Assembly (NCBI GenBank): GCA_020439485.1
Contig: JAGQSP010000163.1
Location: 1 to 10,663 of the forward strand
Length of the DNA: 10,663 nucleotides
DNA from: Acidimicrobiales bacterium
Lineage (GTDB): Bacteria; Actinomycetota; Acidimicrobiia; Acidimicrobiales; Poriferisodalaceae
Direction of reading: 5' to 3'
Shown here: in pieces, positions 1-5,778 of the stretch
Position numbering within the stretch: position 1 is the first letter of the stretch
How the letters are laid out: every line of letters begins with the position of its first letter
The notes under the pieces: generated by a model
Told to the model about the DNA's origin: nothing
Database searches by the model: none
What the model saw: the letters and a program-made list of their open reading frames with translations, nothing else
Position numbers and translations under genes: made by a program

Positions 1-542
1 GCAAGGAACGACTGTGGCATCAAGCGCCCAGACGTAGATGACTCGCTGCCGAACGTGAACGATCGGCCGGCGACGGCGCTGAGGCCAGAGACGTCGTCGA
101 AGGGCGTGATGCCCGTATCGGCGCCGGCGATGAACACCGAGGTGAAGCGTTCGTCGATGTCGCGCTGGGCCACGGCGACCGCTCCGTCTACCTCCAACCG
201 GGCTTGGACACCGGTGAGGCCGCCGAACCAGACGGCGTCCAGATCGCCGACGCGAAAGCCGGCGACTGCACCGGCGTAGTCGGTGACCGGAACGTACTCC
301 ACATCGACGCCGAGTTCAGCGGCCAGATAGTCGGAAAGGAGTCCGTAGGTGCGTTGGAGCCTCTCGGGCTCCTGATCGGGAATGGCCCCGATCGTCAGGG
401 TCTCCTCGGATGCGGCGCCGTTGCCGTCGCCAGATGAGTCCGGGGAGTCGTCTCCGTCGCCGCACCCGGCGAGGAAGAACAAGGTCGCAGCTATTGCTGC
501 CAGCAATGCCCGCCAACTGACGGACTTCGATGCGGGGCTCAT
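1..542 (-). CDS. Phosphonate/phosphite-type (PhnD-like) ABC transporter substrate-binding lipoprotein, C-terminus missing
   Basis: Only the first 180 residues are visible; the gene runs off the left edge. It starts at the ATG at 542-540. The N-terminus is a lipoprotein signal peptide: K6/R11, a hydrophobic stretch at 12-26 and the lipobox L24-A-G-C27, followed by a Gly/Asp/Ser-rich linker to about residue 47. The mature part begins LTIGAIPDQEPERL. The motifs VGDLDAVWFGG (98-108) and TFGSESSTSGRLMP (163-176) are typical of periplasmic phosphate/phosphite/phosphonate-binding proteins, whose Ser/Thr loop grips the oxyanion. The expected role is extracytoplasmic capture of a phosphonate-like ligand for an ABC importer; the actual ligand cannot be told. 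No Shine-Dalgarno sequence is clear before the ATG. The enolase-family gene ends 83 bases upstream on the same strand, so co-transcription is possible but not shown. Permease and ATPase genes would lie beyond the edge. Confidence 0.85.
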   Translation of the reverse strand, partial: MSPASKSVSWRALLAAIAATLFFLAGCGDGDDSPDSSGDGNGAASEETLTIGAIPDQEPERLQRTYGLLSDYLAAELGVDVEYVPVTDYAGAVAGFRVGDLDAVWFGGLTGVQARLEVDGAVAVAQRDIDERFTSVFIAGADTGITPFDDVSGLSAVAGRSFTFGSESSTSGRLMPQSFL

Positions 543-625
543 GCCCGAATTGGGGTTGTAGGTGTCATAGGGCCCAAAACCTAGGCCGTGTTTGGTCGGT
601 CTGCGCGATCGTTGCCGCGACTTTT
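543..625. other. Intergenic gap between enolase-family gene and transporter lipoprotein gene
   Basis: These 83 bases lie between the stop of the enolase-family gene and the start of the binding-protein gene, both on the minus strand. I looked for a promoter or a terminator for the minus strand. There is a GGCC-rich patch at about 570-587, but its possible stem is only four to five base pairs and no T-tract follows. No convincing -10/-35 pair or Shine-Dalgarno sequence was found. Confidence 0.5.
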
Positions 626-1657
626 TCAGACCGCGACTGCCCCGTCGACCACCTCTGGCACGTCCATGCCACTTGGGAAGCGCGCCGCACCCAACCAGGG
701 CACCTCGAGCCAACGCACCGACGGTTCGACCGCGGCCCATGCCATGTTGGCCAGCAGCGAAGGTCCGAGCGAGAAGTTGTGAGGCGCGATGGCGACAGCG
801 GAGTCGTCGGCCAGCGCCGAGATGGGCCCGGTCGCGCTGAGCCCACCACACTTGACCAGGTCGGGCTGCAACACATCGACGGCCGCGGCGGCGAGAAGCC
901 GCTCGAAACCCGACGGGCCAAACTCGTTCTCGCCCGCTGCCAGCAGCGTTCCGCTGTCGTTGGCGACCTTTCGCAGCAGCGCCAACGAACGGTGATCGGT
1001 GTAGGGGTACACCGGTTCTTCGATCCACACCAGCCCGGCACGGCCAAGGCGGGGGATGGCCTGTGCTGCTTCGTCGAAGCTCCAGCGGCCGCTGACGTCG
1101 AGCATCATTGCGATGTCGGGGTCGAGTGTGCGGCGCACCTCCAGGATCAGCTCGACATCGGCCTCGTGCAGCTTGACCGCCCGGAAGCCGTGCTCGATGG
1201 CACCCGAAGCGGTGTCGACTACAGCCTCGGCATCGCCCAACCAGCTGAGGCTGGCGTAGGCCCTGACCGAGTGCTGAAACCGTTTGCCCAGCAGATCGGC
1301 GGTGTCTGAGTTGTTCCTGTGGGCCAAGAGATTCCACAAGGCGACGTCGACGCCACTGATGGCGATCGAAGTCACTCCCTCTGGGCCATATTGGGCGACG
1401 GCGCGCTGCATCTGGTCGTACACCGCCGCGATGTCTGACACACGGTCGATGCGTAGGCCTTCACAAACCGGCGCCAGGATCGTGTCGATGAACACCGCGA
1501 TGGCCCTGACCGGGGTCCCGGGTGGTGCCGTGGGCTGGTAGGTGCCCCACCATGTCTCGCCTGTGCCAACCGCACCGGCGGTGTCGCGAACATGTACCAG
1601 CAGTTGCGGGTTGGCGGCGTCGGGCAGTAGCTGGGTCTGTACCGACTCGATGGTCAG
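626..1657 (-). CDS. Enolase-superfamily (mandelate racemase/muconate-lactonizing type) enzyme, probable CTG start
   Basis: The product is 343 residues if it starts at CTG 1657-1655. It has the two-domain enolase-superfamily layout: a capping domain (about 1-125) and a barrel. The expected Mg2+ ligands are D187 (LDVSG), E213 (WIEEP) and E243 (AGENE). The barrel Lys is K162 in VKLH, and the Asp-His dyad is D266 (LQPDLVKCGG) with H293 (APHNF), which points to the mandelate-racemase subgroup. Such enzymes abstract the proton alpha to a carboxylate, giving dehydration, epimerisation or racemisation. The substrate is unknown. The second Lys of the usual KxK is H164. The frame stays open far upstream, but that part only shadows the PTPS-like gene. 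No ATG, GTG or TTG lies near the expected start. CTG overlaps the upstream stop as CTGA (1654-1657). ATC 1666 sits 8 bases after AAAGGAG (1675-1681) and is the alternative. A GTG at 1774 would add about 39 residues unlike the family. Confidence 0.85.
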   Translation of the reverse strand: MTIESVQTQLLPDAANPQLLVHVRDTAGAVGTGETWWGTYQPTAPPGTPVRAIAVFIDTILAPVCEGLRIDRVSDIAAVYDQMQRAVAQYGPEGVTSIAISGVDVALWNLLAHRNNSDTADLLGKRFQHSVRAYASLSWLGDAEAVVDTASGAIEHGFRAVKLHEADVELILEVRRTLDPDIAMMLDVSGRWSFDEAAQAIPRLGRAGLVWIEEPVYPYTDHRSLALLRKVANDSGTLLAAGENEFGPSGFERLLAAAAVDVLQPDLVKCGGLSATGPISALADDSAVAIAPHNFSLGPSLLANMAWAAVEPSVRWLEVPWLGAARFPSGMDVPEVVDGAVAV

Positions 1658-2049
1658 GCCGGAGATGGTGCCATCTCCTTTGACAGGGTGACCTTGCGGC
1701 AGCGATCGAACTCGGTCGACTCGACCAGCGACAGCGATGTCAGGCCCGGAAGCTGGGGCTCGAGCAGGTTCCACAGCTGGCGCACGACTTCCTCGACCGT
1801 CGGCTCGTTCGACCAGACCAGAGGCTGGAATCCCTTCCACTCGCCGACGTCTTCGTGGGTGAGGTAATGGCCGGTCCAGGGGGCGACGGTGTCGGTGAGG
1901 ATGCGCTCGAGATCGTCTGCCGGGAAGATCTTGGACGAGTGCTCGGGTCCCTGGATGGTCGCTTCGACGGTCCACGCGTGGGTGTGGATCAGTCCGTCGA
2001 CCCTATGACCCCATCGGGCATGGATTGCCGCCGTGATGGTCAGGATCAT
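1654..2049 (-). CDS. Degenerate 6-pyruvoyl-tetrahydropterin synthase / QueD-like (T-fold) protein
   Basis: The protein has 131 residues with the T-fold pattern of the PTPS/6-carboxytetrahydropterin synthase family: AAIH (H10), an IHTH pair (H22, H24) in place of the HGH zinc ligands, FPADDLERIL in place of the DF..L segment, a GH at 60-61 where the family has Asp-His, PTVEEVVRQLW (83-93) in place of the PTxEN helix, and the conserved Glu near the end (E110). The zinc site therefore looks kept. However, the catalytic Cys just before the HxH is absent (the only Cys is C117) and Asp of the Asp-His pair is Gly60. Canonical PTPS or queuosine-pathway activity is therefore doubtful. The ATG at 2049 follows GGAGG at 6 bases. 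It lies between the SRPBCC gene and the enolase-family gene, and its stop overlaps the latter's likely start, suggesting coupled translation. I infer a role in the same unknown pathway. Confidence 0.75.
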   Translation of the reverse strand: MILTITAAIHARWGHRVDGLIHTHAWTVEATIQGPEHSSKIFPADDLERILTDTVAPWTGHYLTHEDVGEWKGFQPLVWSNEPTVEEVVRQLWNLLEPQLPGLTSLSLVESTEFDRCRKVTLSKEMAPSPA

Positions 2050-2054
2050 CGTGC

Positions 2055-2061
2055 ACCTCCT
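2055..2061 (-). promoter_or_regulatory. Strong Shine-Dalgarno AGGAGGT of the PTPS-like gene
   Basis: On the minus strand AGGAGGT precedes the ATG at 2049, with about five to six bases between. This fixes the start of the PTPS-like gene and marks it as an internal, leadered gene, in contrast to the likely leaderless starts elsewhere in the window. Confidence 0.75.
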
Positions 2062-2066
2062 GTGTG

Positions 2067-2084
2067 TGCCCCGGCAGAGGGGCA
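2067..2084 (-). other. Short GC-rich hairpin upstream of the PTPS-like gene
   Basis: A perfect 6-bp inverted repeat (TGCCCC / GGGGCA, 6-base loop) lies in the 68-base gap between the SRPBCC stop and the PTPS-like start, just before the Shine-Dalgarno sequence. No T-tract follows on the minus strand, so it does not look like an intrinsic terminator. It could affect mRNA processing or ribosome access, or be chance in GC-rich DNA. Confidence 0.3.
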
Positions 2085-2117
2085 GCTCATTTGACTCTCG
2101 TCGGCAGTACCTCCAGG

Positions 2118-2585
2118 TCAGTCCGACGTCGCGATGGTAGAACCACCACGACCCGGGTCGTCAAACCCGAGGCTCTCGGCCGCGGCCTTGATGCCGGCAT
2201 TCTCCTTGGCCAACGACCTCGCGATCAGTGGTCTGAGCGCTCTGCCCGCGAGCTTGGCCATGCGTCCGTGCAGCTCGACCGTCAGCCGGTTGGTGGTCGT
2301 GGGGCCGCCTTCGATGTCGTGGATACCCACCGTGCGCATGCCCAGAGACCTGGTCTCCCACACAAACCGGCGCGGTCGATCCATATGGGTCACCGTCCAC
2401 ACCGCCGATCGCTGCCCGGGCTGCTTGAGCCGGACGCGCGACCCCGGGGCCAGCGGTCCGCCGTCGAGCCGAACGGCATATGTGATCGTGGGCGTGTGCT
2501 CGGGAAGCGCCTCTATGTCGACGGTCGCCTCCCAGACGGCCTCGGTTGACGCGTCGATTGTTGTCTCGTGCTGTATCGACAGCAT
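2118..2585 (-). CDS. SRPBCC-family (START/polyketide cyclase-dehydrase-like) protein
   Basis: The protein has 155 residues and no signal peptide or membrane segment. It opens with the typical SRPBCC strand-helix, IQHETTIDASTEAVWEATVDIEALPEHTP (about 4-32). The ligand-cavity strands follow (GSRVRLKQP, VWTVTHMDRPRRFVWETRS), then the long C-terminal helix (KLAGRALRPLIARSLAKENAGIKAAAES, about 111-138) that closes the hydrophobic pocket. Members bind or convert hydrophobic ligands such as polyketides, lipids or aromatics; the fold alone does not reveal the ligand. The ATG at 2585 follows GAGAGG by five bases. It is the first gene of the minus-strand cluster and is divergent from the TetR-family gene across a gap with two operators, so it is very likely that repressor's target. 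Its stop lies 68 bases before the PTPS-like start. Confidence 0.85.
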   Translation of the reverse strand: MLSIQHETTIDASTEAVWEATVDIEALPEHTPTITYAVRLDGGPLAPGSRVRLKQPGQRSAVWTVTHMDRPRRFVWETRSLGMRTVGIHDIEGGPTTTNRLTVELHGRMAKLAGRALRPLIARSLAKENAGIKAAAESLGFDDPGRGGSTIATSD

Positions 2586-2609
2586 GTGGGCCTCTCGTGT
2601 CTCGAAGTG

Positions 2610-2625
2610 TGTACCAAGTGGTACA
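2610..2625. promoter_or_regulatory. Likely TetR operator 1 (perfect inverted repeat)
   Basis: TGTACCA-AG-TGGTACA is a perfect 7-bp inverted repeat with a 2-base spacer, placed between the divergent SRPBCC and TetR-family genes. Its length and symmetry fit a TetR dimer site. A -35-like TTGAGT (minus strand, 2633-2638) lies between this site and operator 2, so binding here could cover the SRPBCC promoter. Confidence 0.75.
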
Positions 2626-2638
2626 GATCGGAACTCAA

Positions 2639-2654
2639 TGTACCATCTGGTTCA
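2639..2654. promoter_or_regulatory. Likely TetR operator 2 (one mismatch), overlapping the TetR start codon
   Basis: TGTACCA-TC-TGGTTCA repeats operator 1 with one mismatch in the right arm. The centres of the two sites are 29 bp apart. The site reaches the A of the TetR-family ATG (2654) and contains the possible -10 (TACCAT). Occupancy should therefore block the repressor's own transcription (autoregulation). Confidence 0.7.
2641..2646 (+). promoter_or_regulatory. Possible -10 box of the TetR-family gene (leaderless start)
   Basis: TACCAT (4 of 6 matches to TATAAT) lies 7 bases before the ATG at 2654, and no Shine-Dalgarno sequence is present. If used, transcription would start at or next to the start codon. 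No good -35 is seen. The box sits inside operator 2. Confidence 0.35.
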
Positions 2655-3187
2655 TGGCGGCGTCGGCACGCGAACAACTACTCGATCGCTTGATAGACGA
2701 GACCGCGGCCAACGGCTTGGCCGACCGCAGCCTGCGCGACCTGGCCGAGTCGGCGGGTTCCAGCCATCGGATGGTGCTGTACCACTTCGGTTCGCGGGAG
2801 GGTCTGGTGGCCGCGATCGTGCAGCGCGTCGAGGCCGACCAGATGGCTCTTCTCGAGCAGTTGGCAGCAGCTACCGACGATCCGGGAGAGTTGGTGTTGG
2901 GGCTTTGGGCCGCGGTCAGCGCGCCCGAGATGATGCCGTTTGTACGGCTCTTCTTCGAGTGTGTGGCAGCCACCGGCGGACGCGGCCTGACCGATCCGTG
3001 GCTGGAGCTGGCCGGGCGCCTTGCCGTCTCGCTGGGCATCGGTACCGACAGCGACGAGCTGAGGCTGGGAGTTGCGGTTACGCGAGGGCTGCTGATCGAC
3101 GTTCTGGCGAGTGGCGACGCGACGGGCGCGACACGCTCGCTGGAGCGGTTCGTGGCGATGTGGGAGAGCGCAAGGGCGGCTCAGTGA
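2654..3187 (+). CDS. TetR-family transcriptional repressor
   Basis: The protein has 177 residues, slightly short for the family. The N-terminal helix-turn-helix is clear: SLRDLAESAG (26-35), then the recognition region SSHRMVLYHFGSREGLVAAI (36-55), with the YHFGSREGL signature of TetR proteins. The C-terminal part (about 60-177) is all-helical and would hold the ligand pocket and dimer interface; its ligand is unknown. The ATG at 2654 was chosen because the frame upstream runs through the SRPBCC gene and the operators. The gene is divergent from the SRPBCC gene and has two copies of an inverted repeat between them, one overlapping its own start. It probably represses itself and the SRPBCC/PTPS-like/enolase cluster, released by a small molecule. 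Its 3' end overlaps the convergent mrpG end by 7 bases. Confidence 0.9.
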   Translation: MAASAREQLLDRLIDETAANGLADRSLRDLAESAGSSHRMVLYHFGSREGLVAAIVQRVEADQMALLEQLAAATDDPGELVLGLWAAVSAPEMMPFVRLFFECVAATGGRGLTDPWLELAGRLAVSLGIGTDSDELRLGVAVTRGLLIDVLASGDATGATRSLERFVAMWESARAAQ

Positions 3188-3513
3188 AGCTCGGGCGACT
3201 CGTCCTCGGCAGGTGCCAGGTCGTCGCGGCACAGATGTGAGTTGTCGTACGTGCGATGAACGGCACGGAACAACAGGTGAACCCCAACCGGCATGGTCAG
3301 AACCATCGCCGCGGCGGCGATCACCAGATATGCGGCACCATCCCAGCCCAGCTCGAACGAAGCCCCCGCGGCAACGATCAGGAACGCGACCGGGCTGGCC
3401 TTACCCGCCGAATGGAACCTCGCATACGGCGTCGAGAAGCGAAGAACGCCAATTCCGGCCAGCAGCGCCACAGCGGCTCCGGCCACCATCAAGATCTGGG
3501 CGAACACGGTCAT
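3181..3513 (-). CDS. mrpG: Mrp-type Na+/H+ antiporter subunit G
   Basis: This membrane protein has 110 residues and about three transmembrane helices (about 4-22, 41-57 and 60-80). It carries the MnhG/MrpG pattern GIGVLRFSTPYARFHSAGKASPVA (20-43, with RF..PYARFHS as the core) and LTMPVGVHLLFRAVHR (72-87), a close relative of the usual LTTPVgAHL.aRA. The family usually has Thr after KAS; here it is Pro. MrpG is a small subunit needed for assembly and function of the antiporter complex in the cytoplasmic membrane. The start at ATG 3513 overlaps the mrpF stop as ATGA, with GGAG five bases upstream. The frame is open further upstream, but that is out-of-frame mrpF/mrpE sequence. It is the last gene of the operon, with a hydrophilic acidic tail, and converges on the TetR-family gene. 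Confidence 0.93.
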   Translation of the reverse strand: MTVFAQILMVAGAAVALLAGIGVLRFSTPYARFHSAGKASPVAFLIVAAGASFELGWDGAAYLVIAAAAMVLTMPVGVHLLFRAVHRTYDNSHLCRDDLAPAEDESPELH

Positions 3514-3779
3514 GGCTGCTCCACGGGAAGGGCTTCGTGCTCGAGGAAGCGACTGGCGGCAACCGTGGCGGTGAAGCCCACGATGGCCAGAACCACCAAC
3601 AAGATCAGGTTCGAGGTGTCGGAGCGCTTGGCCGCGTCGACGGTCACCGCACCCATCAGCGACATCAAAGTCACATCCAATGCGATGATCCTGTCGCCCA
3701 GCGTCGGGCCGACCAGCAGGCGGTAGGTCCCACAAAGCCCCGCAAGGGCAAAAGCGGCAATGGCGATCGTGTACATCAT
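3510..3779 (-). CDS. mrpF: Mrp-type Na+/H+ antiporter subunit F
   Basis: This protein has 89 residues and three predicted transmembrane helices (about 3-22, 35-50 and 57-76). The MrpF signature VGPTLGDRIIALD (23-35) is present, with D29, R30 and D35; the family's conserved Asp is thought to matter for ion transport or assembly. The protein acts in the cytoplasmic membrane as part of the seven-subunit complex. Of two adjacent ATGs (3779, 3776), the first overlaps the mrpE stop as ATGA (3776-3779) and is preferred. GGAGG lies nine bases upstream of it. The gene's own stop overlaps the mrpG start in the same way. Confidence 0.93.
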   Translation of the reverse strand: MMYTIAIAAFALAGLCGTYRLLVGPTLGDRIIALDVTLMSLMGAVTVDAAKRSDTSNLILLVVLAIVGFTATVAASRFLEHEALPVEQP

Positions 3780-4294
3780 CGGTCAGCGCCTCCAACCGTC
3801 GATCCGACCGGCGGCACCGGAAGGGCCTCACACGCCAGATCGGCCAGGAGCTTCGCATGCGCCACCGTGTCGTCGATGCGATCCGCGTGGAGCAGATGCA
3901 AGTACAGGCGACCCGTGTCGGGGTCGGCATCGACCACAGCGGTGCCCGGCGTCAAGGTGATCGCAACCACCAGAAACAGCAGATGTTGGCGGCTGGGAGA
4001 CTCCACATCGACGGCGACAATCGCCTCCTCTGTGTGGTCGGTGGGCGTCAGGATCTCTCTTGCCACGTTGAACGTCGACAGCAACAGGTCCACCAACACC
4101 AGCCAGATCAGGCGAACCAGCGGAACGATACGCACCCCACCTCGCCCCGACGTGCCGACCCCAGAGGCGATGACCAACGTCGATACGGCCAGGCCCGACA
4201 ACAGGTTCGCCACCGACAACGACTGCCACAAGCCGCACCAGGCGACGGTCATCACGGCAATTGTCACTCCGCGACGGAAGGTGAAAAAGCCCAT
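3776..4294 (-). CDS. mrpE: Mrp-type Na+/H+ antiporter subunit E
   Basis: The product has 172 residues, slightly longer than the roughly 160 usual for MrpE. It has hydrophobic N-terminal helices (about 8-45) and another at about 54-72. The family motif NVAREILTP (74-82) is followed by the soluble region holding ITLTPGTAVVDADPDTGRLY (about 110-130), the hallmark of MnhE/MrpE. It is a structural subunit at the interface of the membrane complex. A strong AGGAGG (4302-4307) lies seven bases before ATG 4294, which decides the start. A GTG directly upstream (4297) would give a GTGA overlap with the mrpD stop but only four bases of spacing. With the ATG the junction is TGATG. The C-terminus is hydrophilic and ends just as mrpF begins. 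Confidence 0.93.
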   Translation of the reverse strand: MGFFTFRRGVTIAVMTVAWCGLWQSLSVANLLSGLAVSTLVIASGVGTSGRGGVRIVPLVRLIWLVLVDLLLSTFNVAREILTPTDHTEEAIVAVDVESPSRQHLLFLVVAITLTPGTAVVDADPDTGRLYLHLLHADRIDDTVAHAKLLADLACEALPVPPVGSTVGGADR

Positions 4295-5778
4295 CACCGC
4301 GCCTCCTCGGCTGTGTCGATGGCCGATCCGCGCAGCTCCTCGGCTGCGGTCCGGGAAAGGCTGTGGAGCCCGCCGGCAAACATCGAAATGAACAGGGTTC
4401 CAGCCACCGCCAGCCCCGTAGCAGCGAACATGATTCGCCGATTGGTGTCAGACACCGGCACAGGGTTGGTCTTGGCGTCGGAGTCGACCCCCCAGAACAC
4501 CCCCAGCCAGATCTTCGTCATCGACAGCAACGTCAATGCACCACCCACCAGCGCAGCCACCACGATCGCAACCGATGCTTCGTCGACCGCGGCGCCGATG
4601 ACGGCGAACTTGGCGACGAAGCCCGAGAACGGAGGCAGCCCAGCAAGGCTCATAGCGGGCACGGCGAACATCACAGCGATCAACGGTTTGCGCCGGGCCA
4701 GCCCGCCCGAAAGGTCGAGCGACCCGGTGCCCTCGTGGTTCTCGATCAGGCCGCCGACCAGGAACAACACGGTCTTGACCGGCATGTGGTGGATCAGGAA
4801 CAGGATCGCCCCGGTCAGACCGGCCACCGAGAACAGGGCCAGGCCCATCAGCATGTAACCGATCTGGCTGATCACATGGAACGACAGGATCCGCTTGACA
4901 TCGCTTTGTGCCAAGGCCCCGAAAGCGCCGACGATCATGGTGATTCCTGCGACCACGAGCATCACCGGCCCGAGGTCGTCCATGCCCGTGAGCGAGTGGA
5001 ACCGGATCAGCGAGTAGATGCCGATCTTGGTGAGCAGCCCAGCGAACACCGCCGTGATGGTGGTGGGTGCCGTCGGGTACGAATCGGGCAACCACGAGAA
5101 CAGAGGGAACACGGCGGCCTTGGTTCCGAACACCACGAAGAACCAGGCGCCGATACCCAGGCGGGCGCCGTCGTCGAGCATCGGCACCCGCTCGGCCAGC
5201 AGCGCCATGTTGACCGTGCCTGTCGAGGCATACACATAGGCCAGGCCCAACAAGAACAGCGTCGAGGCCAGCAGGTTCATCGCCACATACGACATACCCG
5301 ACCGGATCTGGTCTCGTTGCCCCTGGTGGGTCAGCAGCACATAGCTCGAAACCAGAATCAGCTCGAAGGCGACGAACAACGTGAACAGGTCGCCGGTCAG
5401 AATCGACAACGACACGCCGGTGGTCAACACGCCCAGCAGCGGGCCCGACAGCTCGGGGTTGGCGCCCCAGGCCGTGCGACGCTGGCCGATAGCGAACAGC
5501 TCGACAACGAAGATGATCGTCAGAGCGACGGGCAGCACCAGGACGGCGAACGTGTCGGCCACCAGCTCGATGCCGAGCTCGGGCGACCATCCACCCACTC
5601 GCAGACGATACGACCCCTCGTCGGAGACTCGCACCAGCATGGCGATCGAGGCCGCCGCGGCGGCGAACAGACCCAGGGTCGTGATGACGTCGCGCCAATG
5701 TGGACTCTTGCGAAGGGCCAACGAGCCCGCGGCACTGGCCAGCGGGGCCAGGATGGCCGTGGCGATCAACCAGCTCAT
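4294..5778 (-). CDS. mrpD: Mrp-type Na+/H+ antiporter subunit D (antiporter-like, NuoN/M-related)
   Basis: The protein has 494 residues, the normal MrpD length, and about 14 transmembrane helices; it is related to the proton-pumping subunits of complex I. Key charged residues are in place: E139 in FVAFELILVSSY, K220 in FGTKAAVFPLFSWLPD, K251 in GLLTKIGIYSLIR, and H330/H331 with K335 in LIHHMPVKTVLF, plus K390. In the family these carry protons across the membrane half-channel. The motif WLPDSYPTAPTTI (229-241) is typical. It acts with MrpA in exchanging external H+ for cytoplasmic Na+ (or K+), supporting pH and salt tolerance. The start at ATG 5778 overlaps the mrpC stop as ATGA, with GGAGG nine bases before it. 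The end overlaps mrpE. Confidence 0.96.
   Translation of the reverse strand: MSWLIATAILAPLASAAGSLALRKSPHWRDVITTLGLFAAAAASIAMLVRVSDEGSYRLRVGGWSPELGIELVADTFAVLVLPVALTIIFVVELFAIGQRRTAWGANPELSGPLLGVLTTGVSLSILTGDLFTLFVAFELILVSSYVLLTHQGQRDQIRSGMSYVAMNLLASTLFLLGLAYVYASTGTVNMALLAERVPMLDDGARLGIGAWFFVVFGTKAAVFPLFSWLPDSYPTAPTTITAVFAGLLTKIGIYSLIRFHSLTGMDDLGPVMLVVAGITMIVGAFGALAQSDVKRILSFHVISQIGYMLMGLALFSVAGLTGAILFLIHHMPVKTVLFLVGGLIENHEGTGSLDLSGGLARRKPLIAVMFAVPAMSLAGLPPFSGFVAKFAVIGAAVDEASVAIVVAALVGGALTLLSMTKIWLGVFWGVDSDAKTNPVPVSDTNRRIMFAATGLAVAGTLFISMFAGGLHSLSRTAAEELRGSAIDTAEEAR
4302..4307 (-). promoter_or_regulatory. Shine-Dalgarno AGGAGG deciding the mrpE start
   Basis: AGGAGG on the minus strand is spaced seven bases from ATG 4294 and four from the overlapping GTG 4297. 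The spacing favours the ATG. It lies inside the end of mrpD, as expected for a coupled internal gene. Confidence 0.7.

Larger units (their letters stand above)
2046..2090 (-). other. Possible 14-codon leader ORF ending in ATGA overlap with the PTPS-like start
   Basis: An ATG at 2090 opens a 14-residue frame (MSCPSAGAHTGGAR) whose TGA overlaps the ATG of the PTPS-like gene as ATGA. A GAGAG lies four bases before its ATG on the minus strand. The frame contains the hairpin at 2067-2084 and the Shine-Dalgarno sequence of the next gene. It could be a coupling or leader peptide, but such a short frame easily arises by chance. Confidence 0.2.

Noticed and set aside
570..587. GGCC-containing repeat downstream of the enolase-family gene as a terminator
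   Set aside because: The stem would be only four to five base pairs and no T-tract follows on the minus strand.
530..1309. A 259-codon plus-strand open frame opposite the enolase-family gene
   Set aside because: Antisense shadow of a gene with all metal ligands and the catalytic dyad conserved.
1658..1975. N-terminal extension of the enolase-family frame up to 1975
   Set aside because: This part is the PTPS-like gene read in another frame: Arg/Pro-rich and unlike any enolase capping domain.
2546..2653. Longer start for the TetR-family gene at 2546
   Set aside because: It would run through the start of the SRPBCC gene and both operators, and adds residues without family resemblance.
3514..3930. 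Upstream extension of the mrpG frame
   Set aside because: It is out-of-frame mrpF/mrpE sequence; the ATGA overlap and GGAG site mark the real start at 3513.
3111..4391. A 426-codon plus-strand open frame across the TetR end and mrpG/F/E
   Set aside because: It covers three conserved minus-strand genes and the TetR 3' end in other frames; its Arg/Pro/Ser/Thr-rich sequence has no family resemblance.
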